Program-made: the position numbers and the translations under genes | Part shown: positions 23,910 to 36,534 of the stretch, one piece after another | Layout of the letters: each line of letters starts with the position of its first letter | How positions within the stretch are numbered: the stretch's first letter is position 1 | Notes under the pieces: generated by a model | Seen by the model: only the letters and a program-made list of their open reading frames with translations | Database searches by the model: none | Told to the model about the DNA's origin: nothing | Assembly: GCF_000006565.2 (NCBI RefSeq) | Contig: NC_031477.1 | Span: forward strand, 5,294,183-5,358,182 | From: Toxoplasma gondii ME49 | Taxonomy: Eukaryota; Apicomplexa; Conoidasida; Eucoccidiorida; Sarcocystidae | Length of the DNA: 64,000 bases | Reading direction: 5' to 3'

Positions 23910-26611
23910 AGCTGGCGTGGAGGACCAGAACTGAAGCCCTCGTTTCGGCAATACAGGTGACAAGCTGGCTTTGTTATGACAGTCTTTGTTGAAGCTTATT
24001 GACGTCACGCTTGGACTTCACTGAAGTATGGCTTCGTTCAGCCAGGGAGCAACCTTTAGCGAAAGCTGGGAAGCTTGTTAGGAGACGAGCCTTTACATTC
24101 CAAAATCATGGCCGAAGACCAGGGTCCGCGTGCTGTCTTCGATCTGCCGCTGGGAGGTGACGGTGTTACTTGGATCGCAAGATGGGATCGGAGCTGCACT
24201 GGGCGTGAACAGAAGAACAAAATTCAGAAGGTAACTAACAAAGGTAGCCCCTGTAGTCGTGATTTTGCAAATGTCAGGCGTGTAAGTTACGTGGTGCCAT
24301 TCTGCATACTCTCTTCCGGCATGTCCTTCCACGATGATCGAATCTGGTGATAATACGGGTCAGAGAGTTTGCTCCAGCTAAGACAGCGAAATGAAGTGTC
24401 AATTCGCGGCTAAGTGGAGAAACTCAAGGAGAAATTCCCACCCACTGTTTTAACCGCCTTTGAGTAGTGGCAGTCATGACTTTCCCCGTTTGTTAAGCTT
24501 CGACCTCTCGAATCAAAACGGGCACTCGTGTTCCACTACCAAGGATATTTCCGCAGCGGGGGTATCAGCTTCCAGCTGCAGTTCGCGTTTTCATGCTGTA
24601 CGCTACCACACCAAGACTTCTGCATCTAATGAATACTACACAGTCACACGGACGTAAATTCCGTATAATGTTATCTGTGCATCCCAAGAGGCATCCGAAC
24701 TACGCACGAAGAATACTTAAGATGCCGAATATTGCGACTGCCATGTCGCCCGTTCTGCCCGCAGCTCAGCTTCATCCGCCTATTCTGTAGTCCCCGTTTA
24801 GTCTTCCGCAACAGCGTCTTCCGGCTGGACTTTAGTTCGCCGGGATTCAGCATTTCAGAGTTGCATTCGTCAGTCTTAGACTTCTCAGGCAAGCGTCCAC
24901 CAAATGCTGTACAGAGTTAGACCGCGTATGCGCACTACGAAGCCGACAGCACCACACATCTCGTGCGTTAAAAGTGGCACCTATGAAACCGCAGGTTTGT
25001 CATGGAAAAAAGCGTTAAATCTGTTCAGTCCGGCCTTGCTCTGTCCACAACGCCGATTGGTACGGTAACTTCTCAGATACAACCATCCATAGAACAGACG
25101 CCGTCCTTTCTTACATGTTTCAGAGAACCGTTCGTGCTATGATGTCTTCGGTAGAAAGATATGTTGCGCGGATTCGTAAGAAGCACGTCAAGTTGTTATC
25201 GAGGGAAAAGTGCAATTAAACCGCTACGCTACTACGTCGGGAATCCAGAGTGCACTGACAGCTGCATAGGACAATAATGCGTTTACCCACATAAGTCAAT
25301 CGCGAGGATTTGACTGCACATTCTTTTTGTCAATTGAAACGTACTTGAAGTACGACTCGCTCTCCTAAAAGCAGCTGGCTGCCACATGAAGGGAACCAGA
25401 CTTGCTAAGCATCTCCCAGACCCGAAAAGTGTAAAGTAAAGAGCTTTGTCGCCTGTCGTTCATCACGATGAAAAACTCCAAGGTGGCGGAAATCGAGGCC
25501 GCTTACTAACCGCCCTTAAACACTCGCACGGGCGCAATTCAGTGATTGATGCACCCACCTGGAGAAGCTCTGAGGTGTCCATTGTCAACCTGTGTGGTCC
25601 ACGAATTTGACGCAAAATCTAGTTCGAAGAAGGAATGTTTTAGAGCAGTTCTGTCCGTGTTACTCCAGCATTTGAGATATCTCCCGGAGCTGAGGGGCTG
25701 GCTAGGATCCCCAGAAAAGAGCAAAGTCTCTCGTGTGTCCCGGGGTCCGTAGCTCGCTGGTGTGCTTTCCAGCTGGGCACCTCTGACCCGCCACTTAGAA
25801 GAATCGAGGCTGGATCTATTAAAAGACCTGCATCGTTTTTATTTGAACCTAAGAATCAAGAATTTTATTGTCTGGTCATCCTTTGCCGTTTTGGTGCGGG
25901 TCTTGCCAGCCTGCATCGGTGTGTCGAACACACGCGCGGGCCTACAGCTGGCATATTGAGTCGCCTCGACGTCAATTGAGCAATTGAGAAGTCATCGCCG
26001 TTTTTCTCTAGACTCCCCGTTTGCCAAAATTGTGGCTTCTGACTCAAGGGGTTCTACCATTGTGACGAAGACCAGAAACGAAACCGGTCCTTCGTGGTGG
26101 CCGACAGAGCATGCCCGGGGCATTTGAGATGAACGAGTTTTAAATCTATCCCAGTACGGCATGGGAGGCGAACTGTTGTTTCTGGCCATAATTTGCGGCG
26201 TTACTCTCGCATTTTCAGAGCAAGAAACTGCTGAGAATTTTCGGTGATCCTATAGCTGTGTAGCGAGTCGGCTCGTTCCCCCGAAGTTTCGTTTTCCCTC
26301 GAACCGCTATTCAACCTATTATTTTCGGTTCTCTTTTCACCTCCCTTTTTCGCCGCCGCACGTTACTTGCCTCGATCCTCTCCTCTTTTTCCCATCAGTC
26401 TTGCACAAATTCTGGCGAGTTCTGTATCTGAATCGTTTGGCTTGCTTTCCCCCTTCACACCCGACTCGGTCACCCAGCCCCTGCTTCTCCTGTATCTTCT
26501 ATGTCCCTCTCTCTGTTCTGCGTCCCCCTCTTCCTCTAGCTGTTCTGCATCTCTTCCCGTCGTATCCCTTTCCCCTGTCTCTCCTTATCTCCGCGATTTC
26601 CCGTATCCACC
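23910..26611. other. Spacer upstream of the alpha/beta hydrolase
   Basis: This 2.7-kb stretch has no convincing gene. One ATG in good context at 24108 opens 80 codons, ending near a donor-like CAGAAG/GTAACT at about 24231, but no continuing exon was found. The last 350 bp (about 26260-26611) are pyrimidine-rich and look like promoter and 5' UTR of the hydrolase, whose start has the strong context CCACCATGG. Confidence 0.5.
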
Positions 26612-29512
26612 ATGGAAACAACCGCGCCTCTCGCGCAGACAGAGGAGCAACCGGCAGCTCTCGCGCTGAACGGAGCCGCGAGCTCCAGTTCCCTGCCTGC
26701 GGCTGCGGGCGTCAGCGCTGCCGCGGATGCCGACCCTGCTGCACCGAATTCCCCCGAGAGAAACAACGGGGGAGAACCAGTGACGGCGGGGGCAGCGCTA
26801 GCTGCCAGCCTGGGAGAGACCGCGAAAGCCAGCTCTGCGGAGGCGAGGAAGAGCGCAGCTTCTGCCAAGGGAGAGGCAGAGCAAAGAAGGCCGAACCACG
26901 GCGTCCTGGAGAAAGTTGTCGATGCTCTCGAACACATCAACAGCCCCACCTCGGTGCGGCCGCCTGGCGCTCCAGCTGCCAGTCCACCGGCTGCCGCCTC
27001 GCCACACGCCGAAGGACCCAGCACACCTGCGGTGGCAAAAGCCAGAAGCAAAAAGCTGCACTTCGGCTCCAGCCACCAGGCCTACACGGGCATCGATGAG
27101 TGGCTGGACAACTACGAGATCGATCTGAAGGACCTCGGACCGAACTTCCGGTCGGGGAAACTGACGAACGCGCAGAACCTTGACCTCGCCACCTACACGT
27201 GGACGCAAGACACCTTCTCCCATGTGAAAGGCGCTGTCGTCCTCTTCCACTCCTACACATCCCACGCCCTCTGGGACTTCATGCGACACCAGCCGACCGC
27301 GCAGGCAGTCGTCTCCCAGGTCGACACGCTAACTGGAGAAAAAGAAACCGTCGACATGCTTTCATGGGTTCCCATCTACAACGGTAGGGGCTCTTCTGTG
27401 CAAAAGTACGGGCGCAGAAGTGACTGCGTGCGCGGTCCAGTCCACTCTTCACAGATTCACAACCCTCTCAGTGCTCGCGTTTGTGTGTACGTGTGTGTGA
27501 CCTCAAAGTTTCAACGCATGCAAGTGGTCGGACTTTGGCTTCGCACAGCAGGAGGCGAAGGGGAGGGAAGTCTTGCTTTCGAGAACAGCGAGACAAACCT
27601 CAAACAAGAAGCTTTACGGGCGAGAGCTAGAGGGCTAAATGTTCAGAGACAACTATCCGTCGCGTATGGAAACGCGTGTGAAGCAAACAGTGGAATGATT
27701 GGGTTTCGTGCGCTGTGTTTCTCTTCAGGCAGCTGGGTGGAGGCTTTCTGGAACCTCGGATTCAACGTGTACGCAATCGATCACCAAAGTCACGGCCGCT
27801 CTGCGGGGTGGAGAGAGTGGAGGTGCAATGTGGAGACGTTTGATCACCTCGTTGACGACGCTGTGCTCTTTATCAAATCCGTTGTTGCGGCAGACCCCAT
27901 GACACCGGACAGCGTGCCTATCTATGTCCTGGGCTACTCCATGGGGGGGAATATCACGATTCAGACACTGGCACGCATTTTCGCGGATCAATCGGAGGAA
28001 GGGAAACAGCTGCAATCGCGTGTGAAAGCTGCCGTGCTTCTCGCACCCATGCTGAGGATTTTGTTTGACCGAAAAACGGAGTTCCTCGCAAAAATCAACA
28101 GACATATCATCAGCTGCTGCGTACCCAATCTGCGACTCGGACGCTCCTCCGGTGACGAGGCGTACGCCTACCTCGACAGATGGTACGAGAAGGATCCTTA
28201 CGCGTACTCAGGTGAGCAAAGACAGGCAAACAGAGGGAGAAAGGGAGGGCGACGAGAGACTCTCGCCGAAACGGTGGAGAAGGGAACCAGAGAACATGTC
28301 TGAGAGAGTGTCGAGAAGAGAAGGCGCCTTCTAACGGTGCTCGGAACCCCCCTGTTTACCGTAAAAAGAACAACTGCATGTTTGAGGGAGTGTCCGATCG
28401 AGAGGGGCATGCTTTTTCGAAGCGTGATGGACACACACGCCTCTGGAGTCTCTCCTCTCAAAAAAACCAGGTGTTTCTCGCCAGCTTGCTGGAAAGGAGA
28501 AGTAGGCAGAGGAAACGAAAACGCTGTTGGAGTCTTGTGGTGAATGCATTTACAACGAGATGTTTACCACGCCTATTTGCTTCCAAACACACCACCAAGG
28601 AGTTGCGACAACCTCTTGTTTCTCTCGTGGGGCTGTCGCGGTTCAGGAAGTGCCAAGTCGCGCATGATCGCGAACCTCTACTCTGCGACTCTGAAAACAA
28701 AGAAGCTCATGAAGACCCTCCCCGAGCATCTGAGAGTTCTCTGTCTCCAAGGAACAGCAGACGCCACAGTGGACCACAGAGCGGCTTTGCTTCTTGCCAA
28801 GACTCCCGTTCGGCTCGATCTTATGTACCTCACTGGATGGAGTCATTACTTGGCCAAGCAAATTGGATTCGAACTCCTGAGGGACCTGGTCGCGGCGTGG
28901 GTGCATGCGAAGCTGCAAGTCGACACGGCTGTGCCAGCTCATCGTGTAAGCCACCGACTGACAGGAAAGATCCGTTTTGAAGTCTGATCCTATTTAGATA
29001 GCGATGCGCATGCTTGATACATGGATCTACTTTATATCTACATGGAGCTGAACTGGATGCAACACAAATCTCGTGAAACGATGCGGATCTTGTCACCTCA
29101 TCATGTACATGCATGTGTGTAAGCACAATGCTTGTACGCGTCGAGCGATGAGAACGAACGAAACGGGAGAAAGAAGAGATTTATGCAGGTGCGGTTGTGG
29201 ACGGACGACCTGACACGTGGAATGAGGGATGCACTGAAATTGTACACGGCTGCTGTCATTCTCTACGTTGTGCTTTTCCAGGACTCGCTCGAGAGTTGGG
29301 CGGCGGAGTCAACGAACCCACGAGATCGTGTCGCTGACATGGGCACACAGACTTCCGTTACTCTGCCTCCTCCCATAAGAACAGTTTCTGACAAGCCCGC
29401 CGGCGCTCCATTTGACGCTGCGACCACGAGCGATGCCCAGAATCTGGAAGTGTCTAGATCGACAAGCCAAGTCATGACTTCGCAGGACTCGGGCAGAGAA
29501 GCCGCGGCATAG
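26612..29512 (+). CDS. Alpha/beta-hydrolase (Hydrolase_4 / monoacylglycerol lipase-like), 4 exons
   Basis: Exons are 26612-27383, 27729-28211, 28647-28945 and 29282-29512, all GT-AG and in frame, giving 594 residues. Residues 1-140 are an Ala/Ser/Pro-rich tail with no signal peptide. The hydrolase core follows: GAVVLFHSYTSHALW (oxyanion strand), VYAIDHQSHGRS, then VLGYSMGGN with the GxSxG nucleophile at Ser328. Probable acid is Asp457 (LQGTADATVD) and probable base His485 (TGWSHYL), so the triad is complete and in the usual order. A polar Ser/Thr-rich tail (exon 4) ends the protein. Members of this family cleave monoacylglycerols, lysophospholipids or acyl-protein/acyl-CoA esters; the substrate cannot be read here. 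Long N- and C-terminal tails exceed the family's usual size of about 300 residues. It is flanked by two long spacers and is an independent unit. Confidence 0.9.
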
Positions 29513-32038
29513 AGTCCTTTTCAGTGTTGTGTCTCTTTTGCTGGAACGCCAACTTTAAAAACAGCGAGATTGTCCTTTCAGGACTGCTTGTGGAGAAGAA
29601 ACTGCATGACGAAAAGCCACCAGAAGCAGACCTGGTACCGGCGGGAGTAAGGGGGGTTGTGGGAGTTCGCCAGCGCGTTTCTTCCATTACTGCGTGGACA
29701 TGCCCACACCTTTTTGCACATTTCTGGAAGGAAACTGAAGGGGGGAAAGGCGAGGCAGCGTTGCGTCGTCCATTTCGATCGTGGCAGCGCGACATTTGAA
29801 GCTGAGAAACCTGCTGTCACTTCAGTTTTACTCACACCGTTTTTCCGTTTTATTCACCCGTTTCCGCGCACTTGCGACTCGCTGTGGAGGTTACGGTGGA
29901 GGCGATCCCTCTCGTAGCACGAGCGTGACCCAGAAAGGAATCGCCGCTGCACCTTGCTGTGACTCAGCTGGAACATCGGTCACCCGTGTTCGGCCTCATC
30001 GGTGGAAGGCTTTTTTTGCACAACATCGGGTACATGCAGACGCACCCGTGAATTGCTGTTTTTTGAGAAACTGAGTAGCGCGATTTGTTCGTGGACCAGT
30101 CAGTCTACTATTCGGCTCTCCTGTATACACACATTCTCCTACACATTCGCATCTTGAGGTTTGTGAGCAGTCGCTCTTGGTCGCCGTCGCTTTTTCCGTT
30201 TTTAGCCCTCTTCCACAACGGCAATCATTGCGGGCAACTGCGTTACACCAGACACTCACATCGTGGAGGAGACGACCAAAGTTTCAAAGCCATGCTGAAA
30301 AAGTAGACACAGTAGCACTTTGGATCCTCGTGGGGAAGCACCTCTCCATTCTCTCACACGAAATCATCCCTTCTGCACACTGATCACGTCACGGAGGGGC
30401 TAAACCTGCAGTCTCCCCAATTCAGGATCCAACTGTCATTAGCTGTACATCACTGCCGGTAGATAAAGCGCAGGGCTTTCCGCCTCATACTTGCGCACCA
30501 CTTTTGAAAAGAGCAATCGAAAGGAGGCATTTGTAGAGCACGGAGATGGATGTTCTTCAAAATCTTTCCGCACATCAGTGACTTATCTCACCATGTTCAG
30601 AACGTTTTCCCCGAGTTTCACGCCCGAAATGTTAGACGGCTGATTCCCCACTGTCCAGCATCATCGAGTTTCTCTCTAAAGCACCGGCGTTTCGTTTCCA
30701 TTTTTTCCTAATGGGGGACGCAGAGCCCACGGGTGTGCTAACGACTGGGATGGCGATGGAAAACTACTCTTCGCTGCTCCCCTCCCGACGTCTGCTCCAC
30801 TGAAAGATTCCTAGCACCTGTGCTGGTCCTCTACAAGCTCGGTCGCGGCACCGTTCCTTCGTGTGTCTTTGCAGGCACCAGCAGCGCGGCAGCAGCCCCG
30901 TTTCCGTTTCGTGCTTGCTTTCGACAAAAAGCAACGAATCAAATTGAAAGCGTTTCCTCGCTTGAACCCGGTTTCGCAGAAGGCTAGCTGTGCAGAGCTG
31001 GCGCTCACTCCCACCCCGCAGCCGTCTTAATGGCGGGGGTTGGAAATCGCTTGCAAGACATAACGCGACAGGACACGCAGCCGTGGCGAGGCAGAAACGT
31101 GGAAGGAAAGGAGTGGCTCTGAAAGTAGACATTTTTTCGTGGGCACACTGAGGAAAAAAGGAATCTTTACGCATTATCTTGTGAGAATCAGACCACTGGC
31201 TGATCTGTAATAGTCGGTACGCGGCTGCCCGTCGCGAGCAGGGTCGACTTACCGGGGCGGCTAGGTTGCGTAAGTTTTGAGATTTTTTGCTTTTTCAAGT
31301 GTGCCTGTTGATCTATGCCTTTTGCGATGATTAGACCGCCGAGACGTCCACTCTTGGAAAGGGTTCGGCCCAAGGTTTCACCACATGCCCACTTCAACAG
31401 ACTCCACCGGACCGATATAACTTGACTCAAATGCTAGCGCGGCGTTGCTATGGCTTCGGGGGAGGCATGGGGTCTGCATTGCCTCTTTACCATACACCGT
31501 TCTTCCGCCTTTCATGTCTCTATTTCAGGCATTCTCTGGCCCGTCCAGGAAATACTTCCTTCCCGTGAGGACGACAGGGCTGGTCGCGGACGGCTTACGA
31601 GCCCAATCCGTTCTCCCTTGACATGCCGCCCGGTCGAATGCGGTAGAACTGGGATCGCAATGCTGCGTCCGAACCCGTGGAAATGTCAGCGGTGGAGTAA
31701 ACTGTTGGCAGTTCTCCTGGAGGAGGAGAGTAGAGATGAACGCCGTATGGGTGCTCTCCAGAGGACGCTGCTCTCTTTTGGTGCCCGCGTCTAGTCTGGG
31801 TCACGCGCCCGTGTCTCGCGGAACCGCCAGCACCAGCACGTTGCGTTTTCCTCAGTCACTTTCTGCAGAGTCGTTTTCTCCGAGCCTCCTCTTGGGTGCG
31901 AGTGGCTAAGAACTAAAAGTGAGCCGTTTCTCCTCTGTTCTGCGTTTTAAAACTGTAGCTCCTCAGTGTTCCTCCCCATCGTCTTGCGTCCAGACTCGAG
32001 TTTCCCTGAGACACTTTATTCCCCCTCGCACAATCCTC
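29513..32038. other. Spacer upstream of the proline-rich secreted protein
   Basis: About 2.5 kb with no gene I can support and no strong repeats. A short ATG frame at 31450-31794 is open for 114 codons but has no recognisable domain, signal peptide or splice partner. The right end is the presumed promoter and 5' UTR of the gene starting at 32039. Confidence 0.5.
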
Positions 32039-35000
32039 ATGAAGCCTTTCGCGCCTATTCTTCTCTTGCTTGCCTTGTTCCCCTTTTCGGGGTCGGGCGT
32101 AAGTTTCAATCCTTACGCGGAACGTCCACTTCTCGACTCTCCCCCGCCTCCAGCGTCGCTTCCGCCCTCAGAGCCCCTGCCGCCTCCACCTGCTCTGCCC
32201 ACTCCGAAGCTGCATCCTCCCCACCCCACACACGGGACAGGTCAACCCCTCCCTCCGCCCGCGATCGGCGACCTGCACGCGTTCTATCCGAGGCCGCCTC
32301 CCACAGTGCCTGCTTACTATGTAGGCGAGTTCGTCGCTCCAGCCCCGCCACTCGCGACCGGCGCAACTCCCGGTGATGTCGAGGCTTTCCAGAGGTACTA
32401 CCAGGCTCAAGAAACGCCCTTCGATGTCCCTCCCGCAGAGCCTGTCGCCATCCCAGTTGCCGTGCCGCCTCGAAAAATAGAACACGTTCAAGAGCCGCCG
32501 TCGCCCCCTGTTCCGCCTGAATCCACCGAAGGCCGGAAGGTGAATGGAATGGGTGCGCCTAGGTATCATACCATGTACCCTCCCACAGGGCTTGCGACCC
32601 ACGAGGCAGAACCTGACCACGCTGCAAACACCGCTGGACAACAACAACCGGCTGCCGAGCTCTTCAGCCGTCTCGGCCAACCGTTTCCTGTCTACGCAGG
32701 CCGCGACGGGCAGCCTTGGTGGCGTGTGAAAGGCTCAGGGTACGACTACTCTGCTGACTTTTACTCGACCACGGAAAGCCTAAATAAGGTGAAAGAAGAG
32801 GCGGCAAGAATGGCCATCGAACTCCTCCAAGACACGCTGCGGGGCATTCCAGCGTACCCCGAACAGCAACTGAAGGTAGGGGAAATCGAGGTCTCGAGAA
32901 ATCCTCAGGTCTCTCTCGAGTGGATGTATGTACGCATTTTGTGTTTCGAACTTAATCGCAACCAAAGCAACTTCCTTCCCTTCACTGCGAGGGATTGGGC
33001 AGTGCAGGCGGCGGCACCGGACGAGAGAATTTTGAAACTTATGGGAGTCGCGGCTTCCTTACGGAACGTGCTCTATGTATCGTTCTGCCCCCTACGCGAA
33101 AGCTCTCTCCTCGTGTCTCGTAGCAACTCGGACGAGTTCTTCCAAAATGGCTTCTACTCAACAACACGCTTCTCTTTGTCGCGACCTTTAGGCACGGCCG
33201 AGAAAGGACCGCAGCATCCGCTGTTCTGCATTTCCCTACTTTCTCCCTCCATCAGGTTGTGATTATTTACAAGCACTTCTACAAGGAGACGTGGGACATC
33301 GCAAGCGAGGCACTGATGATCCCAGCTGGACACAATCCGCAACTCGGTCACCTCCTCGTCGCCGTGATGCTAAATCTTTCTGTCCACGTCCAGAGAAGCT
33401 GCGCGTATCGCCTCACCGAACTCGGGCCTCAAGTGGAAGCCCGATTGCGGTCGGAAGATCAGCGGACAGTTCGACTTGTAAAAAACCGGGATCTCAACGT
33501 TCCTTTGCGGAAGTTCGCTGAGATTCGTCTCATTCTCGAACGAGGCTCAAAGACAGTGAGCAACAGAGCGTTGGGGGACAGAAACGAAGGAAAGTTTGCC
33601 CTAGCGCTCAGACACTTTGTTCATGCCACAGTTGTGTCAAAATTGAGGAAACGTCTGCTATGTCATGGTATGAAGACGCAAGGCTTCATCTCGTGCCATT
33701 CATATGAGCAGAAATCTGCGTCTCGCCCAAAACTCGGGGACGCCTTCTGGTGTCTCTCTTCATGAGCAATGTGCTGGGGCAACGGATCATATAGGCCGAA
33801 CTATCGATTGATAAATATTTCTTCGACGGTTATATATGGGCGTCTAAATGCCAATCAAACATGCCAAGGTTGGTTTTTCTTTGCTGCAGAGATCTCTCTC
33901 CCCGTTCTTTTGCCGTGCCAGTGTTCTCAATTTTTCCAAAGTAGAGCGATTCGGCGAGAAACATACACTTGCAGGGTAGAACAGGTACTACCTGATGCCT
34001 TACCGTCGGATTGGTTGACTCTTTCCCGTTAGAAATGCGGGGAGTTCTCTGCTCTCTTTTGTCTCTCAGGAGTCAGACTGTCTCTCGAATATGAAGAACA
34101 AACTTCGAACGCTTCTTCCCCGGCGCATATATCAGCATCTTCCGCGAGTGTCTCTGCAGGCAAGAATTCACCATAACCCAGAGTTTCCCTCGTTTATGGG
34201 CAGACCATTTTTTCTCTAGGGACGAATCTGTGGGGTGGCGATTTGACATCTAGATAGGAAGAGAACCTGGGGTGCTCTTTACGCCAGCTTTTACGCTAGA
34301 CTCAAATGCACTGAAAAATGAGCTGCACAGGTGACTCTGCGTTATATTCTCGTCAGAACACAGTTTCAGCTTACCACACTAACTGTAGGCTTTCTGATAC
34401 TGCACAACCCATCGAGAATGGGCTTGCGCTAGAAGGTATAGTCGTCTTTCTTTCAGGAACTCGATCTGTTGGAAAAGAAGGCTGGAAATAAGTCTTGTCT
34501 CAGCTGTTTCTTGTGGCGTGTGTACCTGCGATGGTGCTGGATCCAATTCCCCACGACGTAGGATACCTCTTCAGTCACACGCAAAAGAAACAACAGGGGT
34601 TCCCTGGGGAGAAATCGCAGAGATTCTGTAGATGTCGCGAGGCCCTCTTTCCTTCTTGTTTTTGTCTTTCTCTCAGACGCTTCTCCTGATTCCGACGCCG
34701 GACGATCGGCCGCTGGACACGCACGACCCTCCGCACGCTGACGGTCTTGTTACGTACAACTTTGTGCAGCCGTTTCGAACGAGTGTTCTTACTCACATCG
34801 ACCTTAGGAGGGACGCCGACCTGGCTCTCGGGCAGTTGTCTTCAATGCTCGTGAAAGCGACGCTTCCGGCCACGAAACAGTGCGGCGTTCTCTGGACGCG
34901 CTTCACCCCGGCGTATACAGCCATAGTTACGGATCCGAGTGGCTCTCTGTATCATGTTCCCCTCGGGAGAAAAACGATGAATCTCCGGCATCTGCTCGCC

Positions 35001-36534
35001 ATTTCGGAGGTCATCAAGGACCGACTCAACCAAGATGTCACTATCACGCTCAACATTTTTTTCCCTGCGCTGTTGAAATCCGAGGTAAGGCGACGCGCGT
35101 GCTTTTGAGGTCCCCAGAACGGAAGAGCAGGACTGGGGGTTTTCTGCTGGACTCCCAGATTTCTTGCTCTTTAAGATCAGGCGTGTGGTTCCGTGTCACA
35201 AAAATCGGTCCATATTTGCTGACGCGCTTGAGACGCACCTGACACAGACGCACTCGAGATTGCAGAAAACACCACTGTGTCCCCGGAGGCGCTAAACGCA
35301 CGCAGCTTTTGTCTCTGTTGGGAAGTACAGAGAAGCTGCTAGCTGTCTCCACACCCCGCACATTTTTGTTGGTTCTCATTTCGTGTGAGCTAGCCGCGCT
35401 TTCAAGTGGAATTCTGAAAGTAGAAAGCCGTCTAAACGTGAGACCGTGTTGCGTCGTCAGCCGTCTCGACAGGCTCTAGAGTCGTCTTTCCCTGTGTTTC
35501 GGGTTCTCCTGACGCTTTGTACAGGCGATCGCGGTTCATCGATGTCGGCCCAATACGTGGAAGCAGATCGTTCCGAGCTACGTCCCCCTTGGAGGCTTCC
35601 GAATCAGTGTCCTCGTCAACGTCGAGTGCGTAGGAATAATCAAAGTTAAGTGTCGGCGCCGAGTCGTGTCTCTCTTCTTCACGAATCCCTTCGCCAAGGT
35701 GTCCGACGCACTCCTGGCTATTCGACCATTCATCCGGACAGGACCCAATGACGCATTTGCGAGACGGCAATCGCCGTGTTTCGTCGGCTACGCTCGACTC
35801 AAAAGGAAAGAGGAGCGTGTGTTGAACATGGGACAGGTGTGGAGAGAACTAGACGAGTCAGTTTTGCTTTCAGAAATTGCGGCCAAGGACGAACCCCTTC
35901 TCCTGTCCCCAAAGGTACGCGTTTTTCGTACACTGACAGCTGGAGGTCCAACAACTCGCACACAGTTCTACTGAGGAGCGAAGAAAGGCAGATGAGAGAA
36001 CATGCAGAGGGAGACCGCCAAAGACCATAAACTGACTTCATGTCTTCCAGCAAAGAAAAACACATGCGGAGTTACCCGTACGAAAAGTTCCAGAAACACA
36101 CGCATTTAAAGAACAAGCAGAAGTCGGCATCCTCTAGTTACTTTCTCACCAAAGACTGATCTCGACTGCTGTGACACCAGTGAAAGTTTTCGTTGTTGAA
36201 GAAATATATGCTCTGCAAAGAAAAAGATCATGTGAACAGGAAAGGGCAGTCTTAACACTTTCTACCAGTGACTCGCAGCTAAACGAATTTCTCATTTCAG
36301 TCTGGCAAACGTTGTTGATCTGTATTTTGTGTTTTTGCGCAGACGCGTTTTTTTCGGACGGAGGCATCGACTTCGCAAACTTTCTGTGAGTCGTACTTGC
36401 CCGTCCTGTCCCAGACGCCCCTCTTCGTGAGGCCGTATTTCCTGGACTTCTCACCCGACGATACCCTGCGCCTTCAACCGGTCTTTGGGGGCACATCGTT
36501 GAGAATCCTCCAGTCGCCGTTTGCGCAGGAGTGA
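32039..36534 (+). CDS. Secreted proline-rich protein of unknown function, 7 exons
   Basis: Proposed exons are 32039-32875, 33256-33555, 34070-34159, 34457-34519, 34677-35084, 35525-35914 and 36343-36534. Every exon begins and ends in phase 0, giving 759 residues. The start ATG at 32039 opens a textbook signal peptide (MKPFAPILLLLALFPFSGSG). Residues about 29-170 are extremely proline-rich (PPPP, PPSEPLPPPPALP). The remainder is a folded-looking region without further membrane spans: an amphipathic stretch (YKHFYKETWDIASEALMIP), a Cys-containing segment in exons 3-4, then exons 5-7 with FRISVLVNVECVGIIKVKC and a C-terminus ending FAQE. Exon 3 uses a GC donor (CAG/GCAAGA); CGA/GTGTCT at 34147 is an in-frame alternative. 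The exon 4 donor (CGT/GTGTAC) is weak. The signal peptide implies secretory traffic, perhaps to rhoptries, micronemes or dense granules, but no organelle-specific feature is clear. Confidence 0.7.

Noticed and set aside
32095..32104. GTAAGT donor look-alike directly after the signal peptide of the proline-rich gene
   Set aside because: The frame stays open for 837 nt beyond it with strong proline-codon bias, so I treat it as exonic.
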